A DNA stretch of 64,000 nucleotides. Source: Tridacna crocea (taxonomy: Eukaryota > Mollusca > Bivalvia > Cardiida > Cardiidae). A program made the translations under genes and the position numbers. The DNA is taken from the NCBI GenBank assembly GCA_943736015.1, contig OX031061.1:55806192-55870191 (forward strand), in the 5' to 3' direction. The first letter of the stretch is position 1. Each line of letters starts with the position of its first letter. Positions 54,189 through 63,931 of the stretch are shown here, piece after piece. The notes beneath the pieces were generated by a model. The model was not told the origin of the DNA. It did not search any database and saw nothing but the letters and a program-made list of their open reading frames with translations.

Positions 54189-54407
54189 TTAACCCTTTAC
54201 CAAGTTTTAATGACACTGAAAGAGATGGTTTTTGAAACATTATGGGAAAAGGAAAAAATGCCAGTAAACAGCATTTTCCCTTTTTACCACACTATTTGTT
54301 TTTCCTTCCAATAGATAAGTCTAGTTTTTGACTCACATCTACCTTGTCATCTGCAAAAGCTTTTAATTTGGAAATATCCACAATTTAATTGTTTGGTAAA
54401 GAGTCAA
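54189..54407 (-). mobile_element. HP-A MITE, full copy
   Basis: TTAACCCTTTACCAAG to GTTTGGTAAAGAGTC. Tip GCCAGTAAACAGC; right arm changed (CCCTTTTTACCAC). Confidence 0.82.
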
Positions 54408-54646
54408 GTGACAAAAAAATGAACAATTAAATGATTGTCTATAATGAACTTATCTAATCAAGAAATCAGTTCCACTTCCACCACTTACTAGATTCGGACA
54501 TTGGTCTTCTATGCATTCAAAAGTAAACAAACTTGTAAAAACAAGACTTACACAAAGAATGACAATTACTTTCATTTCAATAATAATGAATTTGTTATTA
54601 TTACCTAATTTACAAAAATCCATTTTGCTTCTAGAATGTGACATCT

Positions 54647-54873
54647 TTAACCCTTTACCACACGACAAGATTTTAGACCTGTCCGAATTGAAAGCATTTG
54701 CTGATGACTGTTTCAATGTGACTCATATGAAATGATTGTTCTTTGATAGGGAAGAAAACATTGTGGGCAAAGGAGAAAATGCTGGTAACCAGCATTTTCT
54801 CCTTTTTCCACAATGTTTTCAAAAGCCTTCTCTTTCAGGGGTGTTAAAAGTCGTCATGTGTGGTAAAGGGCAA
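54647..54873 (+). mobile_element. HP-A MITE, full copy
   Basis: TTAACCCTTTACCACACG to GTGTGGTAAAGGGCAA. Tip TGCTGGTAACCAGCA. The left half has the CATTTGCTGATGAC and ATGTGACTCATATG subtype. Confidence 0.87.
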
Positions 54874-55102
54874 CTCTTTGCCAGATAATTTAATTTTAAC
54901 CTTGTCCATATTCAAAGCATTTGCTGATGCCAAATTCAATATGGGTTAAATTCTTTTTTAAAAAATCTTTGAAAGGACAAAAAATATTTGTAGGAAATGA
55001 AGAAAATGCTGTTTAAAAGCATTTTTTCCCATTTTCCACACATTTTTTGACAGCCTCTTTGGTCTGGGTCCTTCATACTCAAGATTGTATGGTAAAAAAT
55101 TA
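54871..55102 (+). mobile_element. HP-A MITE, diverged copy
   Basis: It starts where the previous copy ends. CATTTGCTGATGCC again shows the CTGATG subtype. Tip GCTGTTTAAAAGC. Confidence 0.75.
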
Positions 55103-55396
55103 TGACAAAGTGCTACATGTACTGAAATGACATGTAATAGAGGTTGAACAATTTAAGACAATTATAACATTTACAGACCAATATTGTGCAAAAACAACAT
55201 TAAATATCTGAATGATCATTTGCGATTTTATGCTTGTTGTTTTTCAGATTACCGTTAATTGCAATTATTTCTTACAGGTTAAAAATCAGTTCATGGGAAA
55301 ATCAATCAAATAGTCGTACGAAAGACAAAGACACAGAAACACGATAACAGGTCGCCATTCTACATTCAAAATCCAACCAGCTAACGAAATTTTATC

Positions 55397-55640
55397 TTAA
55401 CCCTTTCCCAAACAAACCCTTGTTTTTACATGTCTGCAGTACAGGTCTTTTGAAAACACTGTGGGAAAACGAAAAATTGCTCCTAACGAGCAATTTCTCC
55501 TTTTCCCACAGTGTTTTCTACCCATTTGGAGAACTTCCTGCCATTTTTATCGGATTTAAAATTGTCGTCTGCAAACTCTTTGATTTTGGAAGAGTCTAAA
55601 ATTTTAGACATGTCCTAGTCATCTGTAGCCAAAAAATTAA
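55397..55640 (-). mobile_element. HP-C hairpin MITE (HP-A arms with an HP-B-like tip)
   Basis: TTAACCCTTTCCCAAACAA opens; the arms are CACTGTGGGAAAACG and its partner; the tip is GCTCCTAACGAGC. The right half has GTCGTCTGCAAACTC and TTGGAAGAGTCTAAAATTTT. The closest relative is 58917-59144. Confidence 0.82.
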
Positions 55641-56093
55641 CCTCAGTTCAAATGGTGGATCTGTTTTAAAAAGTTTGCAAACATTGCAGGAAGAGGAGAA
55701 AATTTCAACAAAAAGAAAAGTATTCTTTACAATTCAGGGTGTATATATATATATTTGATTCTCTAAATCTGCTTAAATTTCTGACAACAACATTTTATCT
55801 TATGCTAATAATGGTTTATAAACAACTCAAAACAAGACAAAGTTACTTGATTATTGCTTTCACTGCTTTATCAGTTTCATTAAAAAGTAGTTATTTAAAT
55901 TATTGTTATAATAATTTTTAAGAAACTTGTAATAGTAAGAAATGATAAACAAAAACGTTTTTCACGGATCTCTTACAAACTCTTACAAATGGCTGGAAGA
56001 GTTAAATGATTTGCATATAATAGAAATACATGTATCGCCATAACAAAACACGACAACGTACCAGACAACAATTTACATTTTTTAATATATTGA
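55641..56093. other. Unique AT-rich stretch
   Basis: A (TA)n-like run near 55742 (GTATATATATATATTTG) is the only structure. A 60-codon AT-rich frame here looks like chance. Confidence 0.45.
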
Positions 56094-56314
56094 ATAACCC
56101 CATACCTTGTCAAGTAACATTAAACAGCTCTTCAGCATGTTGCAAACAACAAAATAAATGTGAATCAAAAATTGAAATTTGATTAGGAAAGGGTAGAAAA
56201 GATTGTGGGAAAAGGAGAAAATGCTGGTTTCCAGCATTTTCTCCTTTTCCCACAATGTTTTCAAAGGCTTTCTTCCTCAGGTCGTTAAAAGTCGCGATTG
56301 TGGTAAAGGCCTAA
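56094..56314 (+). mobile_element. HP-A MITE, full copy with replaced outer left end
   Basis: The hairpin is intact (tip GCTGGTTTCCAGC), and AAAATAAATGTGAATCAAAA matches 61695-61919. The outermost left part (CATACCTTGTCAAGTAAC) does not match the family. Confidence 0.8.
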
Positions 56315-56678
56315 ATTTAAGCAGTTTGAATTTTGCTTGTAAGGTAAAGGGTGAACCAACTCATACAAGGTAATAAAACAATCATATAATTCTAATTATA
56401 CAATCTTATGCAACACATATACCATAATAAGAACAATTTTTGCTGCCTCTTTACAATATAACCAGGACACAGGTAGTAAACATACTATGTAAGAGACATA
56501 AACAATTGCCATGGTTTACCACCGAAAAAATGGGAGACCAATTAACAAAGAATACTTGTTCAAGGAGGAATCAAGAGTCCATTGTTCCCCTATATTATCT
56601 CTACCAGAATGACTACATTAAATGCAATAACAGACCACAGAATGATAATGGTATTGTGGGGTCAAAGGTTAAGTATAA
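56315..56678. other. Unique AT-rich stretch
   Basis: An 80-codon frame (56440-56682) has no features of a real protein. Nothing else is seen. Confidence 0.4.
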
Positions 56679-57503
56679 GTAGAGGCCCTTGAGGGCTTGA
56701 AATCGCTCTACTGGCAGTGGTTTTGTTTTTATGCTAGCATACATTATGTAGTCATGATGCAAAAAGGAAAAGAAAGACAAAAAACACAAAAATGTGTTCT
56801 TGAACCCTTTAAAACAGCTTATGTAGGCATGGTGAACTGAACAAACAGTGAAAGAAATTGAAGCCAAATTTCCCAAAACTAAATGTTTGGAATCCAGGAA
56901 AATTTGATAGGGTTTCAGTACCCTTTGTTTTAAACAGTCCTAGTAAATTTCGAAGAAGTGTGATTAATAATGTGGACTTTGTTGACAAAACGATACTTAG
57001 TCATCAAATGGCTACCTTTCCTATACAGTTTACTAGATTTTCTTCACTTTACATAGAGTTCAATCCCTTGATAAATCTATGCGAGTTTCAAAAGAATTTT
57101 ATCAATGCTCTCTGAACTTCATTGCCTAAACAAGAAACAGAAATTTTCAATTCTAAATGGCTACTTTTCCCATACTGATTGTCAAGAGTTTTTTTAAAAA
57201 CTGATAGCTATTGATAACATAAACAAACTGTGCAAGTTTCATGGAAACCTGAACACAAATATAGAGTTTATTGCATTAACAAGATAGGGAAATTTCCAAC
57301 TTGAAATGGTTACTTTTCCCATACTGTTGGTCAAATCTTTTTCAATATCAATAGGGTTCAAGCTATGGATGACATAAATAAACTGCAAATTTCATGAAAA
57401 TCTGACCACAAATGCAGTCTTTATTGCTAAGACAAGAAAAAGACTAACAGACGGAAACCATGCTATGACATAAGCTCTGCTGGCTTTCAGCCAGTAGAGC
57501 TAA
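56679..57503 (+). mobile_element. Second Helentron-like family, ~155-bp internal repeats
   Basis: The left end has hairpin GGCCCTTGAGGGC then GCTCTACTGGC. The right end has AGCTCTGCTGGCTTTCAGCC followed by AGTAGAGCTAA, which is also a hairpin. GCTCTACTGGC and GCCAGTAGAGC form an 11-bp subterminal inverted repeat. Three internal units carry AAATGGCTACTTTTCCCATA near 57005, 57160 and 57305. No protein is supported. Confidence 0.7.
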
Positions 57504-57520
57504 ATAGAACTATCACTAAT

Positions 57521-57852
57521 TGTTATTATAACCCCCTCCAGCTCCCTGACACAAAAATAGATCTTTGTTACAGAATGCAGAATGGATTAGTACAAAAGTA
57601 ACAGCTGTAAAAAGTTCAAGGGGAGATAATTCCACAACAAATCACAGCAGGGTCATGAAAATTTCACATGCAAGACTTCATATATACAGAAACACTGTGT
57701 ATAAATTTGAGTTTAGTATGAGAAAAACTGTTGGAGTATTGCTCTGGACAAATTTGTGTCTACAAACAGTCTGACGGACAGATGGAGACAGACAGATACA
57801 CAGCCATGGTGATTCCAGTATACTGCCCTCCGCTTCATTGTGGGGGGTATAA
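57521..57852 (+). mobile_element. Short copy of the GGGGGGTAT-hairpin element
   Basis: TTATAACCCCCTCCAGCT opens and TTGTGGGGGGTATAA closes. CAGAATGCAGAATGGATTAG and TACAAAAGTAAC match 52925-52955. The central ~138-bp units are missing. Confidence 0.7.
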
Positions 57853-58063
57853 AAATTAGGATCAGCTTGATCAAGGCTTAGTTAGTCTCTTACATATGGA
57901 CAGTTTTCCCTGTGAAATGGAAATTACTTGCAGAGATCATTATTTTCATAAAACACCTCCATTAAAAATGTGGCCACGCATCCTATTTCTACTCTAACCC
58001 TTCAGTGCTTACTAACTGAAAAACAACCCCTTTCATTTGAGCCCTGCTTTGGTAAAAGGGGGT

Positions 58064-58292
58064 TTAACCCATTACCAGACAATCCCTACTATTCACGACC
58101 CTGAGAAAGAAGTCTTTAGAAAACAATGTGGTAAAAGGAGAAAATGCTGGTAACCAGCATTTTCTCTTTTTCCCACAATGTTTTCTACCCTTCACAAAAT
58201 AAATTTCAAATTTTCAGTCACTTTTATTTTGTCGCCTGCAAATGCTTTCGTTTTGGACAAGCCTAAAATATTGTCGATTGGTAATGAGTTAA
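58064..58292 (-). mobile_element. HP-A MITE, full copy
   Basis: TTAACCCATTACC to GGTAATGAGTTAA, 229 bp. Tip TGCTGGTAACCAGCA; very close to 23178-23405. Confidence 0.9.
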
Positions 58293-58427
58293 TGCATCTC
58301 TGTGATCTATGGTATCTAGCCTTGTAGATCCCTAGTATCCACCTTTTATATAACAAACAACTTTATCATGACATAAACTGGTCCTTGGACTTAAACAAAA
58401 TTAGCCAATCGTAAAAAGTTTTGGCCC

Positions 58428-58500
58428 AGGTAAGCCTGTGCTGACTGTGCAAGCAGACCTGGGTTGATACTTTTCACAAATACACTAAACCCCCTTTTTC
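58428..58500. repeat. Short dispersed repeat, AGCCTGTGC type
   Basis: CCAGGTAAGCCTGTGCTGAC, TGCAAGCAGACCTGGG, TTGATACTTTTCAC and CTAAACCCCCTTTT follow in order. It is the best preserved copy with 59925-60015. Confidence 0.65.
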
Positions 58501-58515
58501 AAAGAGCATGGTTCA

Positions 58516-58745
58516 TTAAACCCTTTCCCAAACGACAAACTTTTGGACTAGACCAAACTGAAAGCATTTGCAGACGACAATTCAACTCTTGCTGAAAAGA
58601 TGATTTCTGTCTATGATAGGGTAGAAAACATTGTGGGAAAAGGAGAAAATGCTGGTTACCAGCATTTTCTCCTTTTCCCACAATATTTTCAAAAGGCTAT
58701 TATTCCAGACCCTTAACAACCAGGGATTGTTTGGGAAAGGGTTAA
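58516..58745 (+). mobile_element. HP-A MITE, full copy
   Basis: TTAAACCCTTTCCCAAACG to TTGGGAAAGGGTTAA. The left half equals that of 52130-52409 (CAATTCAACTCTTGCTGAAA). One arm mismatch (CAATATTTTC). Confidence 0.9.
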
Positions 58746-58902
58746 CCTTAAACAGTTTTTCCAAATGAAAATAAGTTTTGACTTGTCCAAGAAGAAAGCA
58801 TTTATAAACCAAAACTTAAATGTTGCTCATATGATCGGTTTATCTTTGGGAGGAAAAATTTGCATGAAAAGTAGAATATGCTGGAAATGTTTGGTAGATA
58901 AT
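58746..58902 (+). mobile_element. HP-A MITE, decayed fragment
   Basis: GTTTTGACTTGTCCAAGAAG, AAGCATTTATAAACC and TGTTGCTCATATGATCGG match the left half of the CTCATATG subtype. The hairpin is lost. Confidence 0.55.
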
Positions 58903-58916
58903 TAAATCCAACATCT

Positions 58917-59144
58917 TTAACCCTTTCCCAAACAAGCCCTGGTTTTTATATGTCTGCAGTAAAAGTCTTTTGAAAACACAGTGGAAAAAGGAGAAATTGC
59001 TCGTAACAAACAATTTATCCTTTTCTCACAATGTTTTCTACCCTTTTTGAGAACTTTCTGCCATTTTCTCAAAATCTAAAATTGTCGTCTGCAAATTCTT
59101 CCAGTTTAGACGAGTCCAAAACTTGTCGTTTGGGAAAGGGTTAA
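58917..59144 (-). mobile_element. HP-C hairpin MITE, full copy
   Basis: TTAACCCTTTCCCAAACAAG to TTGGGAAAGGGTTAA, 228 bp. Tip GCTCGTAACAAAC is slightly decayed. Sister of 55397-55640 (both have TATGTCTGCAGT or CATGTCTGCAGT on the left). Confidence 0.85.
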
Positions 59145-59468
59145 GGCTTTGCTTTAAGTGATGTTACAAACTTTGTACTTGTATTGCAGTACACTGGTAC
59201 GTACATGGAACTCAATATTTGACCAACCAGGTTGTCGCCTTTAATTTGCCCGATGTGTATCCTTGCTGCCTGCTATTTTGGCTCCCAAATAAACGACTGT
59301 TAACATCACAGAAGTGTGACAGTATTTATGTATGTTTGGCTACAAGTTCGCATGATGATAATAAATGATGATGGCACAAAAGCGAAGAGTTCTTATCAGC
59401 ACTATATTATACTGTATTAATAAATTAATTAATACTGGTTTTTTCCCCTCTCAAAGACATAAAGTGTT
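59145..59468. other. Unique stretch
   Basis: No gene or repeat supported. Confidence 0.45.
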
Positions 59469-59697
59469 TTAACTCATTACCAAACGACAAAATTTTGGAC
59501 TAGTCCAAATTGAAAACAGTTGCAGACGACAAAATGAATGTGATTAAAGAATTGAAATTTGTTTTAGAAAGGGATGAAAACATTGTGGGAAAAGGAGAAA
59601 ATGCTGGTTACCAGCATTTTCTCCTTTTCCCACAATGTTTTCTAAAGGCTTCTTTCTCAGGGGCATCAAAAGTAGGGACTGTGTGGTAATGGGTTAA
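59469..59697 (+). mobile_element. HP-A MITE, full copy with perfect 67-bp palindrome
   Basis: The palindrome at 59576-59642 is base-for-base the same as those at 142-208 and 61798-61864. TTAA at both ends. Confidence 0.92.
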
Positions 59698-59897
59698 GTT
59701 TTGGTTTACAAATGCTTTCTTCTTGGATAAGTCAAAATTTATTTCATTTGGAAAAACTGTTAAAATTTTCTCCTTTTCCCACAATGATTTCTATTCTACA
59801 AGAAACAAATTCATATTTTGAGATACCTTTATTTTGTCGTCTGCGAGTGCTTTGAATTTGGACCAGTCTAAAATTCTGTCATTTGGGAAAGGGTTAA
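59698..59897 (-). mobile_element. HP-A MITE, two half-copy fragments
   Basis: 59698-59764 is an outer half with TTCTTGGATAAGTC. 59765-59897 runs from one arm (TTTTCTCCTTTTCCCACAAT) to GGGAAAGGGTTAA. Confidence 0.65.
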
Positions 59898-59924
59898 ACT
59901 GACCAAAAGAAAAAAGGTGCAAAC

Positions 59925-60015
59925 CAGGTAAGCCCACACAAACTGAACAGGCTGACCTAAATCAATACTTTTTTGGAAACGCATTTAGTCCATTTGTCAG
60001 AAAACATGGCTCATA
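59925..60015. repeat. Short dispersed repeat, AAGCCCACACAAACTG type
   Basis: CCAGGTAAGCCCACACAAAC, TGAACAGGCTGACC, AAATCAATACTTTTTTGG, CGCATTTAGTCC and AACATGGCTCAT align with 58428-58510. Confidence 0.6.
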
Positions 60016-60119
60016 TTTTTGTAAAGTAAAGTCCTCTAGGGTCAGCAGGACTCTGCCCAACTAAATGAATAACAATTCAAATGATACTTACAAACAGGTA
60101 CAATTTTATATTGATATTC

Positions 60120-60342
60120 TTGACCCATTACCACACAATCCCTACTTTTGACGCCCCTTACAAAGAAACCTTTAGAAAACATTGTGGGAAAAGGAGAAAA
60201 TGCTTGTAACCAGCATTTTCTCCTTTTCCCACAAAGTTTTCTACCCTATGAAAGTAAAATTGCACCATTTGAGCCACTTTGTCGTCTGCAAATGCTTTCA
60301 ATTTCAATAGGTCTAAAATTTTTCCGTGTGGTAATGGGTTAA
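60120..60342 (-). mobile_element. HP-A MITE, full copy
   Basis: TTGACCCATTACC to GGTAATGGGTTAA. Tip GCTTGTAACCAGC; right half short, with GAGCCACTTTGTCGTCTGC. Confidence 0.88.
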
Positions 60343-60614
60343 AGACTGGATGACACTGTGATCTATATACTATACAGTAACAGTATTCTGCATATAAGTT
60401 ATTGCCAATTTTCCACTATTTACAAAACAATCCTGTAACTGCAGTGTCAAGCTAGCACAAACATATCTATTTTACACTATTTACAAAGAAACTTGATTTA
60501 TCATATACCCATACTTCATAGCCAATCATTCAATTCTAAAAACAGATGGCCAATGACGAAAAAAAAAAAAATGAGTATGTTGTAAGTTGAAGATGACATC
60601 TTGATGAAATAAAA

Positions 60615-60925
60615 CCCTTCAGTACACAGCTTTTGAAAATATTGCAGGAAAAGCATCATCTTCTAGTTTCCAGTAGTTGCTTTTTATTCCCACAATTTCT
60701 TCAATAATCTTTCACTCTCTAACAAATGATCTTGAACAAATGAAGAAGAATTTTGAAAAAAAATTGTAGGAATAGAGGAAGATGATGGCTACCAGCATTT
60801 TCACTATCTTTTCTACCCTTCCAAAATCAAATTTCACTTTTTCAGTCACATTTATTTTGTCATCTGCAAATACTTTCAATTTGGACTGATCTAAAATTTT
60901 CTTGTTTGGTAAAGATTTAATTTGT
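60615..60925 (-). mobile_element. HP-A MITE remnants, two decayed copies
   Basis: 60615-60720 keeps TTTGAAAATATTGCAGGAAA and ATTCCCACAATTTCTTC. 60721-60925 keeps GGCTACCAGCATTTTC, TTTTGTCATCTGCAAATAC and TTGTTTGGTAAAGATTTAA. Confidence 0.6.
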
Positions 60926-61301
60926 CATCAGTAAACACTTTCAGTTTCAAACAGTCTAAAAGTCTGTTGTGCAGTAAAGAGATTTAATTAAGAGTACAAG
61001 TAAAGCACTCCCAAATCTGCCGTATATGGAAAAATGGACTGTAAGTTAAGGGACTTAACTGTATTGATTACTGTGACGTACATGTAGTACAATGAAAAAA
61101 AAAAGAACATACATGGTATTTCCTTAATGTAGCAATTTCAATGGAGTATTTCTAATTCCTATGAGACAATACCAACAAATGAAACTTAATGATTATGATT
61201 TGTGACCCATGATTATATTTACACTTTGAGGAAAGTATTTATGAAATTACCTTTATGATATAAGTGCATTTTGACTTCTACAAAATGGAACACTGATTAT
61301 T
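60926..61301. other. Mostly unique; a further HP-A end at the left
   Basis: 60920-60990 has TTTGTCATCAGTAAACACTT and AGTCTGTTGTGCAGTAAAGA, an HP-A outer half. The rest shows nothing. Confidence 0.45.
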
Positions 61302-61529
61302 TTAACTCATTACCACATGAGAAAATTTTGGACTGGTCCAAATTGAAAGCATTTGCAGACGACAAAATAAAGGTGACTGAAAAATTGAAATTTGTTCTGG
61401 AAAGGGTAGAAAACACTGTGGGAAAAGGAGAAAATGCTGGTTACCAGCATTTTCTTCTTTTCCCTAGTGTTTTCAAAAGGCTTCTTTCTCAGGGGCGTCA
61501 AAAGTAGGGATTGAGTGGTAATGGGTTAA
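61302..61529 (+). mobile_element. HP-A MITE, full copy
   Basis: 228 bp with TTAA ends. Almost the same as 53782-54009, including CACATGAGAAAAT and ACACTGTGGG. Right arm slightly shortened (TTTTCCCTAGTG). Confidence 0.9.
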
Positions 61530-61694
61530 AAGTGAATTCATCACCAAAAAACTAATGATATTTAATAGCACATTACAGAAAATATTTACAGAAGTATAGT
61601 AAATTACAATGTGGGCAAAAAAAATGTATAAAAACCAATTTCATTCACAAATTCCCACAACCCTCCCATATATCATTAACACCATAGTCTTTGT

Positions 61695-61919
61695 TTATTT
61701 ACCAAATGACAAAATTTTGGACTTGTCCAAATTAAAAGCATTTGCAGACGACAAAATAAATGTGAATCAAAAATTGAAAATTGATTTGGGAAGGGTAGAA
61801 AACATTGTGGGAAAAGGAGAAAATGCTGGTTACCAGCATTTTCTCCTTTTCCCACAATGTTTTCAAAGGCTGTCTTTCTTAGGATCGTTAAAAGTCAGGA
61901 TTGTGTGGTAAAGAGTTAA
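61695..61919 (+). mobile_element. HP-A MITE, full copy with perfect 67-bp palindrome
   Basis: The palindrome lies at 61798-61864. The left end lacks TTAA (TTATTTACC); the right ends GGTAAAGAGTTAA. Confidence 0.9.
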
Positions 61920-62053
61920 CCTTTCCCCACACAATCCTGAGTTCTAAGACGGACAAAGACAGCTGTTCAAAATATCCTTTTTCTACAATATTTTCCACAA
62001 ACACTTTCAATTGTGGACAAATGTAAGATTCTGTCAGCAGGCAAAGAGCTAAA
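61916..62053 (-). mobile_element. HP-A MITE, fragment
   Basis: CCTTTCCCCACACAATCCTG and CAATATTTTCCACAAACACT, then CAATTGTGGACAAATG. Part of the hairpin is lost. It shares TTAA with the previous copy. Confidence 0.65.
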
Positions 62054-62153
62054 CACTGATGAATGAGCTCATCCAATAGAAAAAAAGCACTAAAACAAAA
62101 GGTCCATGAAGGCCTAACAGGTACTTCTACCTATAAATTGACAATGTAATATG

Positions 62154-62287
62154 TTAATCTTTACAAAAAAATCACGTGTTTCTACAACCCTGAGGGAAAG
62201 AAACATTGTCAAAAATTCTGGTTACCAATTTTTCTCCCTTTTTTACCACAATGTTCTCTACCTTTTAAAAGGCAAATCCCATCATCT
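62154..62287 (-). mobile_element. HP-A MITE, fragment
   Basis: TTAATCTTTACAAAAAAATC, CTACAACCCTGAGGGAAAG, TCTGGTTACCAATTTTTCTC and ACCACAATGTTCTCTACC in order. The left arm is shortened. Confidence 0.65.
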
Positions 62288-62476
62288 GTGCTCGTACCAT
62301 TCTTAAGGATATTCTTTGTCTTATTCTCCAGAATTTTCAGCATTTGTAAGTAACACAACTTCTGATTGGCTAAACCAATGGTTTAGCCAATCAGAAGTAG
62401 TGTTACTTACAAATTTAGAAAACCTTGCAGAATAAGACTAAGAATATTCTAAAGAATGGTTGGTGAATACAGGCCC
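62288..62476. mobile_element. Foldback MITE with CCAAT-bearing core, copy 2
   Basis: Arms GTAAGTAACACAACTTCTGA, TTGGCTAAACCA and their complements form a 65-bp near-perfect palindrome at 62347-62412. The outer ends (GTACCATTCTTAAGGATATT and GGTTGGTGAATACAGGCC) match 7629-7823. Each core has a CCAAT box on either strand. Confidence 0.85.
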
Positions 62477-62694
62477 CGTTCACCTTACTGAGAGCAAATG
62501 CTTTTAAAATGGACCAGTGCAAAAGTTTTTTGTATGGTACACATAAAGGTTCTAATGGTACTAATGTTGTGTGTTATAAAGTCTTTAGAAGAAAAAAAAA
62601 GTTACTGACTTCATCAAACAAAACATCTTATGTCTATGTTCTGAAAAGAAACTCTAAACTCATAAAATATTTGGTTTCTAAAAATTTAGAAATA

Positions 62695-62814
62695 CATAGC
62701 TGGGAAAGGAGAAAATGCTGTTTACCAGTATTTTCTACTTCTCCCACGATAGTTTTCAAAAGCATTTTTTGCTCAGCGTCATTGAAAGCCAGCATTGTGT
62801 GTTGAAAGGTTAAT
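62695..62814 (+). mobile_element. HP-A MITE, right half with hairpin
   Basis: TGGGAAAGGAGAAAATGCTG, TTTACCAGTATTTTCTAC and TTGAAAGCCAGCATTGTG. An outer left half (GAGCAAATGCTTTTAAAATG) lies at about 62490, so 62490-62814 may be one copy with about 150 bp of foreign DNA. Confidence 0.65.
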
Positions 62815-62815
62815 C

Positions 62816-63207
62816 TAACAGATTTTTTTTCCATCAGAGGGTCAAAGCCCAAGGTCATATAATTGAACGGTGCATTTTCAAAAGAATTATATCAAAAAAC
62901 AAAATCTGTGACAACCATGATAGCAGTCTGTCAGAAAAATATGCAACATAACATGAACTTTTGCAAAAAAGCCTGTTACAGTATGCTCAGCTCTTTACAG
63001 GTATGGATCAAACTTGTTTTGTCAAAACTTGGAACTGAATACCTTTGTAAATCACGCCCTATTTCATGAATAGAGCATCTATTTTGAGGACATGTACGGA
63101 ATGAGCACAACGGAGAGAATAACACATATTTATAGAAACCGTAAAAGAAGAAACAAAAACAGAAGCACTAACAGGAAATATTGCTCTCTGTACAATTCAT
63201 CCATGCT
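62816..63207. other. Unique stretch
   Basis: AT-rich; a 68-codon open frame at 62863-63069 shows no domain, and nothing supports it as a gene. Confidence 0.4.
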
Positions 63208-63436
63208 TTTATCCTTTACCCGATAAGGCATTTCTATGGCATCTCTAATTGACCCTAAATAACAGCAAGGATGAAGCCATTTTTCATGTGTATATGACAT
63301 CTTTTGATAGCATAGAAAACATTGTGACAAAAGGTGAAATTGCTCGTGACGAGCAATTTCACCTTTTGCCACAATGTTTTCCAAAGGCTCCAACAAGCAA
63401 TGCCTAGAAATGAGTATCTATGGAGTAAAGGGTTAA
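63208..63436 (+). mobile_element. HP-B hairpin MITE, full copy (reference)
   Basis: TTATCCTTTACCCGATAAGG to GGAGTAAAGGGTTAA, 229 bp, with tip GCTCGTGACGAGC. Arms TTGTGACAAAAGGTG and CACCTTTTGCCACAA pair except at one position. The right half has CAATGCCTAGAAATGAG. Confidence 0.9.
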
Positions 63437-63447
63437 TATTTCATGTG

Positions 63448-63742
63448 GCATTTAACCTTTTTCAACCTAATCCTCATTTTAATGATCTTGAGGAAAAAAG
63501 GTTTTGAAATGTTGAAAACACAGACAACGCCTGTATCCAGCACTTTCTCGATTTCTCACAATGTTTTCTACCTTTTCAGAGATAAATCGTAACATATGCT
63601 GGTGACTGGTATTTTATTCTTTTCTCTCAATGTTTTCTACCTGAAACCCTTTGATTTGAGCTGCAACCTTGCATTTATTTTGTTGTCTGCTTATGTTTCT
63701 TCTTTGACCCAGTCTGATTTTTCTTTAATTGGTCAAAGGTTA
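63448..63742 (-). mobile_element. HP-A MITE, decayed long copy
   Basis: AATGATCTTGAGGAAAAAAG and two arm-like pieces (CTCACAATGTTTTCTACC and CTCAATGTTTTCTACC) show a partial duplication. It ends GGTCAAAGGTTA. Confidence 0.6.
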
Positions 63743-63931
63743 CTCATTCAATCTTGAGACAAATCTGCAACTGACAATTTTGAAATATCAGTATCAAATG
63801 AGCACTATCATCAATCAAAATTTGATACAAGAATATAGGAAAAAAACATAAATGCTAAAATAATAAAACTTGCTCATTTGTTACAAACAATTTCTTCTTT
63901 AGCCATTTCATCTTTAACAACTCTGAATTTA

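Noticed and set aside
56858-57115. 85-codon frame in the second Helentron-like family
   Set aside because: It lies in the tandem-repeat region, and the other units do not keep the frame.
120-61911. Many 60-100-codon open frames across the hairpin MITEs, with a recurring VENIVGKGENAG-like reading
   Set aside because: They recur because the hairpin arms happen to lack stops on both strands. Ends vary from copy to copy and there is no start context or domain.
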